Assembly (NCBI RefSeq): GCF_000429785.1 | Contig: NZ_KE386951.1 | Coordinates: 176,209 to 240,208, forward strand | DNA from: Chitinibacter tainanensis DSM 15459 | GTDB lineage: Bacteria; Pseudomonadota; Gammaproteobacteria; Burkholderiales; Chitinibacteraceae | Length of the DNA stretch: 64,000 nucleotides | Direction: 5' to 3' | The notes under the pieces: model-generated | Databases searched by the model: none | The model's input: only the letters and a program-made list of their open reading frames with translations | Told to the model about the DNA's origin: nothing | Position numbers and translations under genes: made by a program | Shown here: positions 42,247-52,962 of the stretch, piece by piece | How the letters are laid out: every line of letters starts with the position of its first letter | Numbering within the stretch: the stretch's first letter is position 1

Positions 42247-44145
42247 ATGCGCAAATACCTGCTCAGCTCTGACCCCAACACGGAAGGCATCCGCCGGCGA
42301 CGGCTCGGGCAATTTATAACCATTACCATCGTGGCCCTGCTGATCAGCAGCGCGCACAATGTGTTTTTTGGCAACTGGCGTGATGCCATTTTACTGGTGA
42401 GCGGTGCGGTGCTGACGCTAGGCGCCTACGGCATGGCCAAACGCGGTTATACCCAAGCAGCATCCGCCACCTTCACCCTCAGCCTACTGGCCGTGCTGGC
42501 GGCCATTCATTGGCTAAGTACCGGCACCCACGACCCGACACTACTGGCCTATCCAGCCCTCATGGTTTTTACCGGCCTACTGTGTGCACCGTGGCTATTC
42601 TGGCTTGAGTTTGCACTGATCATGCTCAATATCACCTTACTGGTGATTGCCGAGGCACAAGGCTGGCGCGTGGCCAAGGATGCGCTCCCCGGCTGGCCAT
42701 TCTGGATTGATGTCACCCTGATTATGGTGACGGTGAGCATGAGTATTGCCTTAATCATGCGCGATTTTCGCCATGCCCTAGCTTCGCTGCGCAGCGAAAA
42801 TCAACGCGTACGGCGCTCTCAAAAAGAAGTGGAATTTCTGGCCAGCCACGATGCACTCACCAAGCTGCCCAACCGGCTACTGGCGCGCGATCGCTGCGAG
42901 CATGCCTTGGCTTTGGCCCGCCGTGCGCACAAGCAAACCGCCTTGCTGTATATCGATCTGGATAACTTCAAAACCATCAATGACTCCTTGGGGCATGCCG
43001 CCGGCGATCAGCTGCTGCTCACCATGAGCGAGCGGTTGCAAACCTGCGTGCGTGAAAGCGATACGGTAGCGCGCCAAGGCGGGGATGAGTTTTTGATTAT
43101 TCTGGAATGCATTCCGGCACCGGAAATCGCCGCCGACATTGCCAAGCAGGTGATCCAGCGTCTGGCCGAGCCGCTGGCCCTCGGCCCGCTGAACATTACC
43201 GCTACCTGCTCGATCGGCGTCGCCGTCGCCCACGATCAGCAGGATGACTTTGATAGCCTGCTGCAAAAAGCCGATATGGCGATGTACCGGGCCAAAGGCG
43301 CCGGGCGCAATGCGTTCCGGATTTACGATGACAGCATGAACACCAAAGCCACGGAGCAACTGGAGCTGGCCTCGAAAATGCGCGTGGCGCTGATCAAATC
43401 GGAATTCACCCTGCACTACCAACCCCAATTTGATTTGCGCAGCGGCCAAATTATCGGCGCGGAGGCGCTGGTGCGCTGGCGCCACCCCGAGCTCGGCTTA
43501 GTCCCGCCAGGGAAGTTTATTCCGGTCGCAGAAAATTCTGGGCTGATCGTCGAGATGGGTGAATGGATTGTGCTGGAGGCCTGCCGACAAGCCAAGTATT
43601 GGCTAGACGAAGGCCTTGGTGAATTAGTGGTCGGGATTAATATCTCGCCGATCCAATTTCGCCGTGGCGATGTGGAGCAGCTAATCAATCACGCCCTCGC
43701 ACAAACCGGCTTACCGGCGCACCTGCTGGAGCTAGAGCTTACCGAATCATTGCTACTGGAAGACTCGGCCCACCTGAAAACCATTCTGCAAAATCTACGT
43801 AGCCTAGGCATCAGTTTCTCGATTGATGATTTTGGCACGGGATATTCCAATCTGAGCTACCTCAAGCATTTTGAAGTCGAGCGTCTCAAGATTGATCAAT
43901 CATTTATACGTCGCCTGAGCGATGATGCGCACGATGAGGCCATTGTGCGGGCAATTATTCAAGTGGCAGATAGCCTGAATCTACACCTGATCGCAGAAGG
44001 GATTGAGGACACCCGCACCCTAACCAAGCTGCAAGAGCTTGGGTGCGAGCAAGGCCAGGGCTTTTTGTGGTCGCCAGCAATTACCGCAAGCGAGTTCAAA
44101 CGCTATGTGCTGCAGCATCAAGCCAGCCCCTCGCCGGCAGCCTAA
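42247..44145 (+). CDS. membrane GGDEF-EAL cyclic-di-GMP protein
   Basis: A 632-residue protein. The N-terminus has about six membrane segments (residues 20-175), a small MASE-like sensor. GGDEF is at about residues 200-355 with an intact RQGGDEFLIIL, and an EAL domain at about 375-620. EAL motifs are largely intact: GAEALVRWRHP, ELELTESL, DDFGTGYSNLSYL, KIDQSFI and IAEGIED. The usual QGYLFS appears as QGQGFLWSPAI. Both synthesis and breakdown of cyclic-di-GMP are possible, so net activity is uncertain. I see no clear ribosome-binding site before the ATG at 42247. Confidence 0.92.
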   Translation: MRKYLLSSDPNTEGIRRRRLGQFITITIVALLISSAHNVFFGNWRDAILLVSGAVLTLGAYGMAKRGYTQAASATFTLSLLAVLAAIHWLSTGTHDPTLLAYPALMVFTGLLCAPWLFWLEFALIMLNITLLVIAEAQGWRVAKDALPGWPFWIDVTLIMVTVSMSIALIMRDFRHALASLRSENQRVRRSQKEVEFLASHDALTKLPNRLLARDRCEHALALARRAHKQTALLYIDLDNFKTINDSLGHAAGDQLLLTMSERLQTCVRESDTVARQGGDEFLIILECIPAPEIAADIAKQVIQRLAEPLALGPLNITATCSIGVAVAHDQQDDFDSLLQKADMAMYRAKGAGRNAFRIYDDSMNTKATEQLELASKMRVALIKSEFTLHYQPQFDLRSGQIIGAEALVRWRHPELGLVPPGKFIPVAENSGLIVEMGEWIVLEACRQAKYWLDEGLGELVVGINISPIQFRRGDVEQLINHALAQTGLPAHLLELELTESLLLEDSAHLKTILQNLRSLGISFSIDDFGTGYSNLSYLKHFEVERLKIDQSFIRRLSDDAHDEAIVRAIIQVADSLNLHLIAEGIEDTRTLTKLQELGCEQGQGFLWSPAITASEFKRYVLQHQASPSPAA

Positions 44146-44617
44146 TCGGCAATAGCCGGCGCGCACCGGCCATCGCCTCGCCTGAGGGCTATTTCACTTC
44201 GGGGATCTCTCCCGCCCCTCCAAAGTGTTTCTTTTTGGAAACACATCGCCTTATCAAGGCAATATTCCAGCACTTTTTGTTCAGACACCCGCCAAACGGC
44301 AGGTGCTGCAGCACCAGCGGCTGTTCTTGTTACACTTTGCCACCCTCATACCAACGGACAGCAAAGACAACAATAAAAATGCATAAAAATCATTAGATTA
44401 AAATCATCCACACTCGCAAACCTCACCGCATCCGCCCTTACTTAATCTCGCAATAACTTACATAGGCTTCGCCTGCCGACCTTCCATTCACCAAAGCCTC
44501 ACGTTAAGCAGCCCAAATTGGGCTTCGCGTCAAGATGGTTTATTCATTAAGGGTATCGCGCCTATTTACGTTGAAAATCAGAATATTCTAATATTTTGAA
44601 AACTAGAGGGTATCCCA
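44146..44617. other. 472-bp AT-rich intergenic region before the pilus operon
   Basis: No gene is supported. It holds hairpins GTGTTTC-TTTTTG-GAAACAC (44225-44244) and AGCCCAA-A-TTGGGCT (44510-44524). Two GGGTAT sequences occur (44551 and near 44608), but neither begins a 49-bp unit. It probably carries the promoter of the minor-pilin operon; I could not pick a reliable one. Confidence 0.5.
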
Positions 44618-45142
44618 GTGCGCAAAGAAATCGGATTCACACTCATCGAGATGATGATCGTGGTGGCCTTGCTCGGCATTATTGCCGGGATTGCCGCCCC
44701 CAGCTTAGCCATGTTTGCCAAAAACAGCGCCCTGAGCGGCGCCTCAGAAGATTTGCTGAATGTGTTTAGCTACGCCAAAACCGAGGCGATCAAACGTGGC
44801 ACCAGTATTTCGGTCTGCAACTCGGCCAACCCAACGGCCGATACGCCAACTTGCGTCACCAGCACGCCCAACTGGACAACAGGCTGGCTCGTTTTTCTGG
44901 ATGCAGATGGCGACAGTAGCTACGACTCGGGCGAAACACTGCTGCAGATCGGCCATGCCGTGAAAAACGTCAGCAGCATCAGCGTGAGCAACAACACCAA
45001 AGCGCTGCGCTTTCGTTCAGTGGTGTTAGCCGGCAGCAGCGATACCGTGTTTACCCTATGTAACAGCGGCGCCAAGGCACGCACAGTAACGGTCGACAAG
45101 GTTGGCCGCATCCGTCGTGATCTGGGCACAACCTGCAGCTAG
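44618..45142 (+). CDS. fimT: minor pilin FimT/GspH-like
   Basis: A 174-residue prepilin of the FimT/GspH group. The leader MRKEIG is followed by FTLIEMMIVVALLGIIAGIA with Glu5. The phrases YAKTEAIKRGTSISVC and TGWLVFLDADGD are typical of this group. It starts at a GTG at 44618 preceded by GAGGG. It is the first gene of the fimT-pilV-pilW-pilX-pilY1-pilE operon, with spacers of only 9-11 bp. Minor pilins prime pilus assembly and carry PilY1 to the tip. Confidence 0.9.
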   Translation: MRKEIGFTLIEMMIVVALLGIIAGIAAPSLAMFAKNSALSGASEDLLNVFSYAKTEAIKRGTSISVCNSANPTADTPTCVTSTPNWTTGWLVFLDADGDSSYDSGETLLQIGHAVKNVSSISVSNNTKALRFRSVVLAGSSDTVFTLCNSGAKARTVTVDKVGRIRRDLGTTCS

Positions 45143-45151
45143 GAGCCCGCA

Positions 45152-45802
45152 ATGAAACAAGGTGGCATGATCATGATCGAGGTGCTGGTATCGTTAGTGG
45201 TACTGGCGGTAGGGATTTTGGGGCTAGCCTCGTTGCAGGCGTATTCGCTGCGCGCGACGCAAAGCTCCTATTTACGCTCAGTGGCCAGCGATTTAGCCAG
45301 CAGTCTGGCTGAGCAGGTACAGGCCAATCGGGCCAAAACCATTGCCTCCACCGAAGCGGGCGCAGATGCCCGCTACTACGGCACTGGCGCACCACTATTG
45401 CCCAAATCACCCGACTACGCCCGTTTTACCTGCACCTTCAATACCACTACCAGCCGTTTTGGCTGTGCAAACGCCACCGGGTACACCCCAGAAAGCAGCA
45501 GCAATAGCACAACCCTCGCCCGCGCGGAGCTCGCAGCCTGGCTTGACCTCGTGGCGGCATCGCTCCCCCTCGGTAGTACTGGCGGGGCGGTTATTTGCCG
45601 TGATACGACGCCAGACGACGGCACTGAACCCGTACGCGATAGCACCAGCGAAGATTTCGCAGCCAAAACCGGCTGCCTACCCAGCACTAATGCGGCCTAC
45701 GCGACAGCACCCTTTGTCGTCAAAATTTGGTGGCAGGACGAAAAGCCGACCAAAGAGGATCCCACCCCGGATCTAACCCGCTTCTCGCTGACGATTTCCT
45801 AG
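45152..45802 (+). CDS. pilV: minor pilin PilV
   Basis: A 216-residue protein. The short leader MKQGG precedes MIMIEVLVSLVVLAVGILGL, the PilV-type N-terminus, with Glu5. The segment GILGLASLQAYSLRATQSSY is typical. The exported part has several Cys. AGGAG precedes the ATG. It is second in the operon. Confidence 0.9.
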   Translation: MKQGGMIMIEVLVSLVVLAVGILGLASLQAYSLRATQSSYLRSVASDLASSLAEQVQANRAKTIASTEAGADARYYGTGAPLLPKSPDYARFTCTFNTTTSRFGCANATGYTPESSSNSTTLARAELAAWLDLVAASLPLGSTGGAVICRDTTPDDGTEPVRDSTSEDFAAKTGCLPSTNAAYATAPFVVKIWWQDEKPTKEDPTPDLTRFSLTIS

Positions 45803-45811
45803 GGGGGCAGC

Positions 45812-46588
45812 ATGTTTAAACCTCGCCAATCCGGCTTCACCCTCGTTGAACTGATGGTCGGCTTAACGCTGGCTTTGTTGCTCACACTGGGGATCGCCAA
45901 TATTTATCTGCAAACCCGGCAAACCTTTCGCAGCCAGACTGCGCTGGCCCGGATGACCGAAGATGGCAAATATGCGCTCGCAACCTTGCAACGCATGATT
46001 TATCAGGCGGGCTTTCAAAATACCGCCAATATGACCGCGGCGGCGGCCACAGCTTTTCCGGCTGGCTATGGCATGACGGCTGGCGCCTTTATCAAAGGCA
46101 CCAGTACCAGCGTCGACCTGCGCTTTCTGGGTGACACTGAAGGCAATATGGTGACTTGTGCGCAAGACACGAGCGGCAATGCCGATTACCCGGCGCTGAA
46201 ACTCAACCAGCAATATGCCTATCGGCTCAGCTTTCAAAACAACCAGCTCAGCTGCGGCACACTGAATACCGCCGGCACGACGGTGAGTAACTCGCAGGTG
46301 CTGGCGGACAATATCGTTGATTTCAAGCTCACCTATGGCGTGGACAGCGATGGCGACCGGCTGGCCGATAGCTACACCGACAGCCCCACCAACTGGGCCA
46401 ATGTCTATGCGGTACGCGCGTGTATGGTCGTGCGCAGCAGTGACGACAAAATTACCGTGAGCAGTTCGGGCAAAACCTACCTGAACTGCAATTTCCCTAA
46501 CCACGCACAACAATCAGTGGACGATAGTGACGGTCATCTCTACCGCACCTTCTCGACCACTTTGTATTTGCGTAACAAGACCAATTAG
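45812..46588 (+). CDS. pilW: minor pilin PilW
   Basis: A 258-residue prepilin. MFKPRQSG precedes FTLVELMVGLTLALLLTLGI with Glu5. MTEDGKYALATLQRMIYQAGF matches PilW. The C-terminal region is beta-rich. GGGGGC lies just before the ATG. Third gene of the operon. Confidence 0.9.
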   Translation: MFKPRQSGFTLVELMVGLTLALLLTLGIANIYLQTRQTFRSQTALARMTEDGKYALATLQRMIYQAGFQNTANMTAAAATAFPAGYGMTAGAFIKGTSTSVDLRFLGDTEGNMVTCAQDTSGNADYPALKLNQQYAYRLSFQNNQLSCGTLNTAGTTVSNSQVLADNIVDFKLTYGVDSDGDRLADSYTDSPTNWANVYAVRACMVVRSSDDKITVSSSGKTYLNCNFPNHAQQSVDDSDGHLYRTFSTTLYLRNKTN

Positions 46589-46597
46589 GGAGGCCAC

Positions 46598-47125
46598 ATG
46601 CGCTCAACGCATACCCAGCATGGTTTTGTGCTGATCACCAGCATTGTGTTTCTGGTGGCGATCACCATCACGGTGGTCTACGCCGTCCGCAGCGCGACCT
46701 TACGGGAGCACTCGGCCGGGAATAACCGCGCCCGTGCACAAGCATTTGAAATGGCCCAGCTGGCCATGCGCCGTGCGCAAGCCCAGTTAACCGAAGAAGT
46801 GATTTTTCCAGCCTCAGGCTGCAGTAATGGCCTGTGCAACAAAGAAGACGCCACCAAAACCTACCTGCTCAATAGTACCAACTGGGGTAGTGGCACGGGT
46901 ACCTGTGCCATCAACAACACGAGTTGCAATAAACCCCAAAGTGGCAATGCTTCTGCCATCCAAACCGTGGCTGGCGTAGCCGCTCAGCCGCGCTGGGCAA
47001 TTCGCGATATGAATAACAATGTCCAAGGCGACTGCACCTATTACGAAATCTGGGCGCAAGGCACCGGCGCCGACGCCAATAGCTCGGTATTACTGAAATC
47101 GATTGTGAAAGCTTGCGAGAGCTAA
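46598..47125 (+). CDS. pilX: minor pilin PilX
   Basis: A 175-residue protein. MRSTHTQHG precedes FVLITSIVFLVAITITVVYA, and the sequence RSATLREHSAGNNRARAQAF is the PilX signature. It lacks Glu5, as usual for PilX. GGGAGG precedes the ATG. Its stop lies 11 bp before the PilY1 start. Confidence 0.9.
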   Translation: MRSTHTQHGFVLITSIVFLVAITITVVYAVRSATLREHSAGNNRARAQAFEMAQLAMRRAQAQLTEEVIFPASGCSNGLCNKEDATKTYLLNSTNWGSGTGTCAINNTSCNKPQSGNASAIQTVAGVAAQPRWAIRDMNNNVQGDCTYYEIWAQGTGADANSSVLLKSIVKACES

Positions 47126-47136
47126 GGAGTCTGATC

Positions 47137-50100
47137 ATGCAACGCACCACTTTATCTCTCATGCTCAGCCTGCTATTTCTGCCCGCATTCGCGCAGGCAG
47201 TGGCACTGAATAACCTGACCCAGGGCGGGCGCGATCCATTCACCCCGCTGTATCAGTCATCCAACGAGCCACCGCTGAATATGCTGGTGTTGGGTAAAGA
47301 TCATCGGCTTTATTATGAGGCCTACAATGACGCATCCGATCTGGATGGGGATGGCGTTTACGATGTGGGTTACCAAGGCTGGCGGGTCAAACCCGGCTAT
47401 GGCGAAGGTAAAGGCAACTTCAAGATCGATTACTACGGCTATTTCGATAGCTATAAGTGCTACAGCTACAACAGCAGTAACTCGCGCTTTGAACCCATTA
47501 ACACCACCACCAATAAAAAATGCCGCAGTTTCAGCAGTGCGCGCTGGAGTGGTGACTTCCTCAACTACCTCACCACCTCACGGATTGATGCCATTCGCCG
47601 GGTCTTGTATGGCGGAAAACGCAGTACAGATACCGCCAGCGACACGGTTCTAGAACGCACATTCATCCCGCAGGATGCGCACAGCTGGGGCAAGGAGTAT
47701 ATGAGTATAGCCGTTGATGGCTATGACATTCAGGACTATACCCCAATGGCTTTGCCTGCATCCGGTCGGCGCCACCTCTTTGCCAACACCACGCGCTGCA
47801 CCCCGAATGGCTGCCAGACCAGTTATCTCAACCCACCGCTGTTGCGCACCATTAAAGACAGCAACCGCCGGGTATGGGAATGGCTCAGTATCGAGCGCCC
47901 GGTGGCGGATGCCCAATATGCGGATGGCTCGAATAACCGCGTGAACATCCCGACCAGCGATCTCACTGATTATGTCGTGCGCGTACAAGTCTGCAAAACC
48001 GGTCTGCTCGAGGACGAGTGCAAGCGCTATGGCACTTCCTACAAGCCCTATGGCCTGATCCAGCAATACGGCGATGCTGATGGCATGCGCTTTGGGCTCT
48101 TTACCGGCAGCTACTCAGACAACACCCAAGGCGGGGTACTGCGTAAAAATATCGGTAGCATCAGCGACGAAATCAACACCAGCAATGGCACCTTCACCAG
48201 CACCGTTGGCATCATCCGCAATATCGACAATATGCGGATCGAGGGTTTTTCGAATAGTCGCGAATACTACGGCGTCAGTACCAATGATGATGACTGTAGC
48301 TATGGCAATGCGTTTTCTAAGCAACTGAACAATGGCCGTTGCAGTAGCTGGGGCAACCCGGTAGCAGAAATGCTGTGGGAAACCGTGAAATACTATGCCG
48401 GTGGTAGCGCCGGCTATACCAGCGATGCCAAAGGCGCCGGCGTTGGCCTCTCGGTCGCCGCCTGGACCGACCCCTATGGCATGAATGGTTCGCAACGCCG
48501 CAACCACGTCTGCGCCAAGCCCGTGATCACCCTGCTATCCGATATTTATCCCAATTTCGACGGCAATTTGAGCAATTCCAGCCTGAACGGCAATAGCTTC
48601 AATATTCAGAGCATTCTGAATGCCATGTGGCAAAGCGAATTTGGCTCAGGCAGCAAGAATGTCATCATTGGTGAGAATGGCACGAATAATGATCAGGCCC
48701 CTACCACCAAAGCCGCTAGCAGCTTTTTTGGCCTAAAAGGCTTGCCAGAAGAACCAGGCAAAGCCGGGACATTCTACAGCGCGGCTGTGGCAGACTTTGC
48801 CCGCAAAAACGACATCAATGCAGCGCCATCGAAGCAAACCATTAGCACCTTCTCGATCGCCCTGGCTTCAGCCCTGCCCAAAATCGAGATTCCGGTAGCG
48901 GGCCAAAAAGTAGTCTTCACGCCGTTTGCCAAGTCGCCTTCCAATGGCGGTGGCACCGGTAATCAGGGCGACTATCGGCCAACCAATCAGATTGTCGATT
49001 TTTACATCGATACCATCCGCAATGTACCCGGCTTTGCCACTGATACATCGATCAATGCTGGCCGCCCTTACTATAAGTTCCGCATCAACTTTGAAGATGT
49101 GGAATACGGTGGCGACCATGATATGGATGCCATCGCCGAATATGAAATTCGCCTCTTGGCCAACAACACCATCGAAGTAAAGGTCAATTCGACCTACGCC
49201 GCAGGTGGGATTGATCAGCATATGGGCTATGTAGTGTCTGGCTCGACCAAAGATGGCGTGTATCTGGTGGTAAAAGATATTGGTGGCCGCGATGTGAAAT
49301 ACTGGATGGATGCGCTGCCGGCCACTACTGGCAACCCATCGGGCACACCGTTCGGCGCCACCGGCAATATGAGTGCACTCACCGACACCCGTACCTTCAC
49401 GCCCAATAGTGCGGCGAGCACCATCACCGACCTGAAGTCACCACTTTGGTACGCCGCTAAATACGGTGGCTTCATTGATGATGACGCAGAAGGGAGTACC
49501 AACAAAGATGTTCTGGATAACATTGCCGAATGGGATGCCGATGGTGATGGAGTACCGGATAACTACTTCTTGGTTACCAATCCATTGAAGTTGAAAGAAC
49601 AGCTAGATCGGGCATTCTCGCGGATCGACTCCACCACCCGCTCCAGTGCCCCAGTGGGTAGCACCGCCGGTAGTAGCTCGCAAAGTTCGGAGTACCGGAT
49701 TTACCGTACCGCCTACAAAGCCAATCAATGGAGCGGTAATCTGTCGGCTCTGGCGCTGAATACCGATAGCCTGCAACTGGGTACGGTGTACTGGGATGCT
49801 AACGACCCCGGCAAGCTCATTCCACCGATCGAACGGGTGTTGATGTCCTGGAACCCGGACACCCGCACTGGCCGGGCCTTTGATGCAGCCGCCGAAATGG
49901 CGCAACTCTCATCGGCGCAAAAAGCAGCCCTCAATTACCCAGATGGCGACCCTGGTGGCTTTGTGGTAACCCCGCGCATGGAAGCGCGCGCCAAATACAT
50001 CCGTGGCGACAACAGCAACGAAGGGACCACCAGCGGTAAATATCGGGTGCGCGAACAAGTCGGAAATGAAACCAACTACATTGCTGACATTCTGGACGCT

Positions 50101-51849
50101 CAACCCTACGCGGTGGGGCCTGTACCACGCGCCGACTATTATGCCGATACAGGCTACGCAGCGTTTGCCAACCAACAGGCCAGCCGGATTAATTTCGTGT
50201 ATGCCGGCGCCAATGGCGGGGTGTATCACGCCTTTATGGACGATGTGGTCACCAATCAGGAACACAATGGTCGTGAGCGCTTTGGCTATATTCCCTCTTT
50301 TGTATTCGACAAGCTGCGCAAACTCGAAGAGCAATCATATAGCCACGAGTATTACCTGAATGGCCAAACCGCCGTGCAGGATGTTAAAACTGACGATGGC
50401 ACTTGGCGCACTCTACTGGCCGCTACCGCTGGTTTTGGCGGCAAAGGGCTGTTTGCATTGGATATTAGCAATCCGCTGAGCGTGGGTTCGTCGGTGATTT
50501 CCAGCGTCACCCGCTGGGAATTTTTCAATAGCAACGACACCGCCAAAGGCAGCCCGGATATGGGTTACCAACCATTTAGCCCGCTCATTACCAAGATGAA
50601 TGATGGCAAATGGTATGTGATTACTGGCAATGGTTTAAATAGCACCACGGGCAGTGCCACCCTGTTTATGCTGGATGTTTCTGGCCCGGGCAGCAGTGGG
50701 TGGAACGGTAAAGTGGTGAAACTGACGGTCGATGCCACCATCGCGGGCAATAATGGTCTTTTCAGCAATAGCAATGGTCTATCAGCCCCAACTGCGGCCG
50801 ATATTGATAGCAACGGCACCGCTGATTACATCTATGCTGGGGATATGTTTGGCAATCTGTGGAAATTTGATGTGAGCAGCACCAACTCCGCGCAATGGCG
50901 GGTTGGCCTCGGTGGTAAACCGATGTTCCGTGCCGTGCGAAGTGATAAGGCACAATCGATTGTAAGCCCACCGGCGATCGCTATGGAGAAAAAGGCCGAA
51001 TCCTCACTCAGCATCACAAATAAACGGCTGATGGTGTATTTCGGCACCGGCAAGTTTTATGAAGACTGCGACCGTTATAACAGCAGTTGTACCGGACAAG
51101 CAGATGCCAATAGTTTCTATGGCATTGTTGATCCAGAACTGAGCATCGGCAGCGATGGGGTAATGACCAATGCCGCAGTGGGCAATAGCTACACCCCACC
51201 TGCGCTCACCAGCCTGGTCGAGCAAAGAATTGCCCAGTTCAATAGCGCTGATTTGACCAAATTAAATATCCCCGGCTTGCTGCTCAGCGACATTGAGAAA
51301 TACCGCTGTATCCTGCCGAAAAAAGAGGATGGCACTTTCCAGAGTAATTGCTCCGATGACAATAAATACACAGCTGGCATTCAATATGGCTGGTATACCA
51401 ATTTCCCACTTGGGGAAGAGCGTCACGTCGGGATGCCACGGATTTCGGGCGGCACGGTGATTTTTAACACCATGACGCCAGCCGAAGACGTGAGCAACAG
51501 CTGCGCATTTACCTCTAAATCGGGGCTGATGGCACTGAATCTGGATGATGGTGGCCAATCGCGCCCGCGCTTTGTGATTACCAATAGCGGCACAGGCACC
51601 AAAGTTAGCATTAATAATGTCGGCTTTTTGTCGACCACCTCCACCCCGAACGGGACCACCACCATTAAAGGCTCGATTCCTTCCGGCCTGAATGATGAAC
51701 GGGGCTTTGGCCGCAACTATAACGGTAAGAAATCCACCAGCGCGTGTGAAAAAGCCATCGACGTTGATCCATTAGGCAATGCCACTCAGATCAATGTGTG
51801 TGACTCACGGGTGGTTGTACCGGTGAACTGGAGCGAGGTAATCAAATAA
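47137..51849 (+). CDS. pilY1: type IV pilus tip adhesin PilY1
   Basis: A 1570-residue exported protein (signal peptide [21 protein letters not shown]), the PilY1/PilC tip component controlling pilus extension, adhesion and surface sensing. The N-terminal region has an Asp-rich motif [10 protein letters not shown] near residue 68. The C-terminal half is the beta-propeller with the calcium site DIDSNGTAD near residue 1222, followed by [16 protein letters not shown] second Asp-rich loop, [12 protein letters not shown], precedes the propeller. I see no von Willebrand A MIDAS motif, unlike Pseudomonas PilY1. AAGGAG fixes the start at 47137. The stop overlaps the next ATG in TAATG. Confidence 0.93.
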   Translation: MQRTTLSLMLSLLFLPAFAQAVALNNLTQGGRDPFTPLYQSSNEPPLNMLVLGKDHRLYYEAYNDASDLDGDGVYDVGYQGWRVKPGYGEGKGNFKIDYYGYFDSYKCYSYNSSNSRFEPINTTTNKKCRSFSSARWSGDFLNYLTTSRIDAIRRVLYGGKRSTDTASDTVLERTFIPQDAHSWGKEYMSIAVDGYDIQDYTPMALPASGRRHLFANTTRCTPNGCQTSYLNPPLLRTIKDSNRRVWEWLSIERPVADAQYADGSNNRVNIPTSDLTDYVVRVQVCKTGLLEDECKRYGTSYKPYGLIQQYGDADGMRFGLFTGSYSDNTQGGVLRKNIGSISDEINTSNGTFTSTVGIIRNIDNMRIEGFSNSREYYGVSTNDDDCSYGNAFSKQLNNGRCSSWGNPVAEMLWETVKYYAGGSAGYTSDAKGAGVGLSVAAWTDPYGMNGSQRRNHVCAKPVITLLSDIYPNFDGNLSNSSLNGNSFNIQSILNAMWQSEFGSGSKNVIIGENGTNNDQAPTTKAASSFFGLKGLPEEPGKAGTFYSAAVADFARKNDINAAPSKQTISTFSIALASALPKIEIPVAGQKVVFTPFAKSPSNGGGTGNQGDYRPTNQIVDFYIDTIRNVPGFATDTSINAGRPYYKFRINFEDVEYGGDHDMDAIAEYEIRLLANNTIEVKVNSTYAAGGIDQHMGYVVSGSTKDGVYLVVKDIGGRDVKYWMDALPATTGNPSGTPFGATGNMSALTDTRTFTPNSAASTITDLKSPLWYAAKYGGFIDDDAEGSTNKDVLDNIAEWDADGDGVPDNYFLVTNPLKLKEQLDRAFSRIDSTTRSSAPVGSTAGSSSQSSEYRIYRTAYKANQWSGNLSALALNTDSLQLGTVYWDANDPGKLIPPIERVLMSWNPDTRTGRAFDAAAEMAQLSSAQKAALNYPDGDPGGFVVTPRMEARAKYIRGDNSNEGTTSGKYRVREQVGNETNYIADILDAQPYAVGPVPRADYYADTGYAAFANQQASRINFVYAGANGGVYHAFMDDVVTNQEHNGRERFGYIPSFVFDKLRKLEEQSYSHEYYLNGQTAVQDVKTDDGTWRTLLAATAGFGGKGLFALDISNPLSVGSSVISSVTRWEFFNSNDTAKGSPDMGYQPFSPLITKMNDGKWYVITGNGLNSTTGSATLFMLDVSGPGSSGWNGKVVKLTVDATIAGNNGLFSNSNGLSAPTAADIDSNGTADYIYAGDMFGNLWKFDVSSTNSAQWRVGLGGKPMFRAVRSDKAQSIVSPPAIAMEKKAESSLSITNKRLMVYFGTGKFYEDCDRYNSSCTGQADANSFYGIVDPELSIGSDGVMTNAAVGNSYTPPALTSLVEQRIAQFNSADLTKLNIPGLLLSDIEKYRCILPKKEDGTFQSNCSDDNKYTAGIQYGWYTNFPLGEERHVGMPRISGGTVIFNTMTPAEDVSNSCAFTSKSGLMALNLDDGGQSRPRFVITNSGTGTKVSINNVGFLSTTSTPNGTTTIKGSIPSGLNDERGFGRNYNGKKSTSACEKAIDVDPLGNATQINVCDSRVVVPVNWSEVIK

Positions 51850-52289
51850 TGACAAGCACATTGGCGGCACAACGCGGCTTTACGCTGATCGAGCTGATGA
51901 TTACGGTGGCGGTGATCGGCATTTTGGCCGCGATCGCGATCCCGAATTATCAGGATTACGTGCGCAAGACCCGGCGGGCAGATGCGCAAGGGGTGCTAAT
52001 GCAAAGTGCACAAATCCTTGAGCGGCGTTTTACCGAAAACAGCCGTTACTCGGCGTCATCCACCTGCCCAACGCCACCGTATACCGAGTCGCCGATTGAT
52101 GGCAGTACCAAGTATTACGATATCGCGATGAGCAACTGCAGTGCCGATGGCTCCACCTTCACACTCATCGCGACCCCCAAAGGCGCGCAAAGTGGCAACG
52201 GCATTCTGGAGCTGCGGCATACCGGTCGCAAAGCTTGGGATAAAAATAACGATGGCGATACCGCCGATACCGGTGAAGACAACTGGTAA
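51849..52289 (+). CDS. pilE: minor pilin PilE-like
   Basis: A 146-residue prepilin. The leader [10 protein letters not shown] is followed by [20 protein letters not shown] with Glu5. [20 protein letters not shown] and [12 protein letters not shown] are hallmarks of PilE/PilA2-type minor pilins that end this operon. A Cys pair (STCPTPP, SNCSAD) may form a disulfide. It is translationally coupled to pilY1 by TAATG. Confidence 0.92.
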   Translation: MTSTLAAQRGFTLIELMITVAVIGILAAIAIPNYQDYVRKTRRADAQGVLMQSAQILERRFTENSRYSASSTCPTPPYTESPIDGSTKYYDIAMSNCSADGSTFTLIATPKGAQSGNGILELRHTGRKAWDKNNDGDTADTGEDNW

Positions 52290-52312
52290 ACACGTGCCCG
52301 CTCGGCGCAGGC

Positions 52313-52945
52313 TTAGTGGGTAAATTCAACTCGATAGGTTTTGCTGGAAGCGACGCCCAGTCCATTTTCAATGGCTGGGCGAAATTTCATGGCGCCCACT
52401 TTACGCAAAATGGGGTGGCGCTCTTCGGGGGGGATATTGCCGCTGAGCACGTGAATCTGTTGCACTAGGCCGGTGGCATCAATCTCCAGCTCCAGCACTA
52501 GCTCGGCAGGGCTGCGGGCAAAGTCACTGGGTACAAATTGCGGCTCACTCAATGCCACCGCCTCTTGCCGCTCTGGCGCAGGGGTGGGCAACGCCCCCAT
52601 GCTGGCAGCAGACTGCGCCGTGGGGCTTGGCGCTAGTTGTGCACTAGCGAGCAGATCAAGGGCCGGCTGGTACGGCTGCAAGGCAGCGGTTGTGTATGCA
52701 GTTGGGTCGGCCAGACTTTGTAAAGGAATTGCCGCTGGTTCGGCGGCAGCCTGCTCAGCCGAGGGCGATGCGGCCAAGCTCACACTCAGCGCCCCGGCCC
52801 CGCCCGTAGTAGCCGCCGGCCACGGCGTGCTCCAACCCGAATCCGGGCGTAAAGTCCACAGCAGCAGCCCATGCACGCTGAGCGAGAGCACAATGGGAGC
52901 CAGCCAGTGGCGCAATACCGATGGAGCCAAGCTGCGCCGCTGCAT
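52313..52945 (-). CDS. TonB-like C-terminal domain protein
   Basis: A 210-residue protein. An N-terminal membrane anchor (WLAPIVLSLSVHGLLLWTL) is followed by a Pro/Ala-rich linker, then a TonB-like C-terminal domain (ELVLELEIDATGLVQQIHVL, then MKFRPAIENGLGVASSKTYR). This resembles energy-transducer TonB proteins, but I see no exbB or exbD beside it, so coupling to proton motive force is unproven. I start at the ATG at 52945, 17 bp after ubiB; the frame extends to 53047 but would overlap ubiB. Confidence 0.72.
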   Translation of the reverse strand: MQRRSLAPSVLRHWLAPIVLSLSVHGLLLWTLRPDSGWSTPWPAATTGGAGALSVSLAASPSAEQAAAEPAAIPLQSLADPTAYTTAALQPYQPALDLLASAQLAPSPTAQSAASMGALPTPAPERQEAVALSEPQFVPSDFARSPAELVLELEIDATGLVQQIHVLSGNIPPEERHPILRKVGAMKFRPAIENGLGVASSKTYRVEFTH

Positions 52946-52962
52946 GCCATCTGCTTCCCGAG

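Noticed and set aside
44551-44599. GGGTAT before the pilus operon as a possible 49-bp element
   Set aside because: The position 49 bp on does not match the right end, and no arm pairing is seen.
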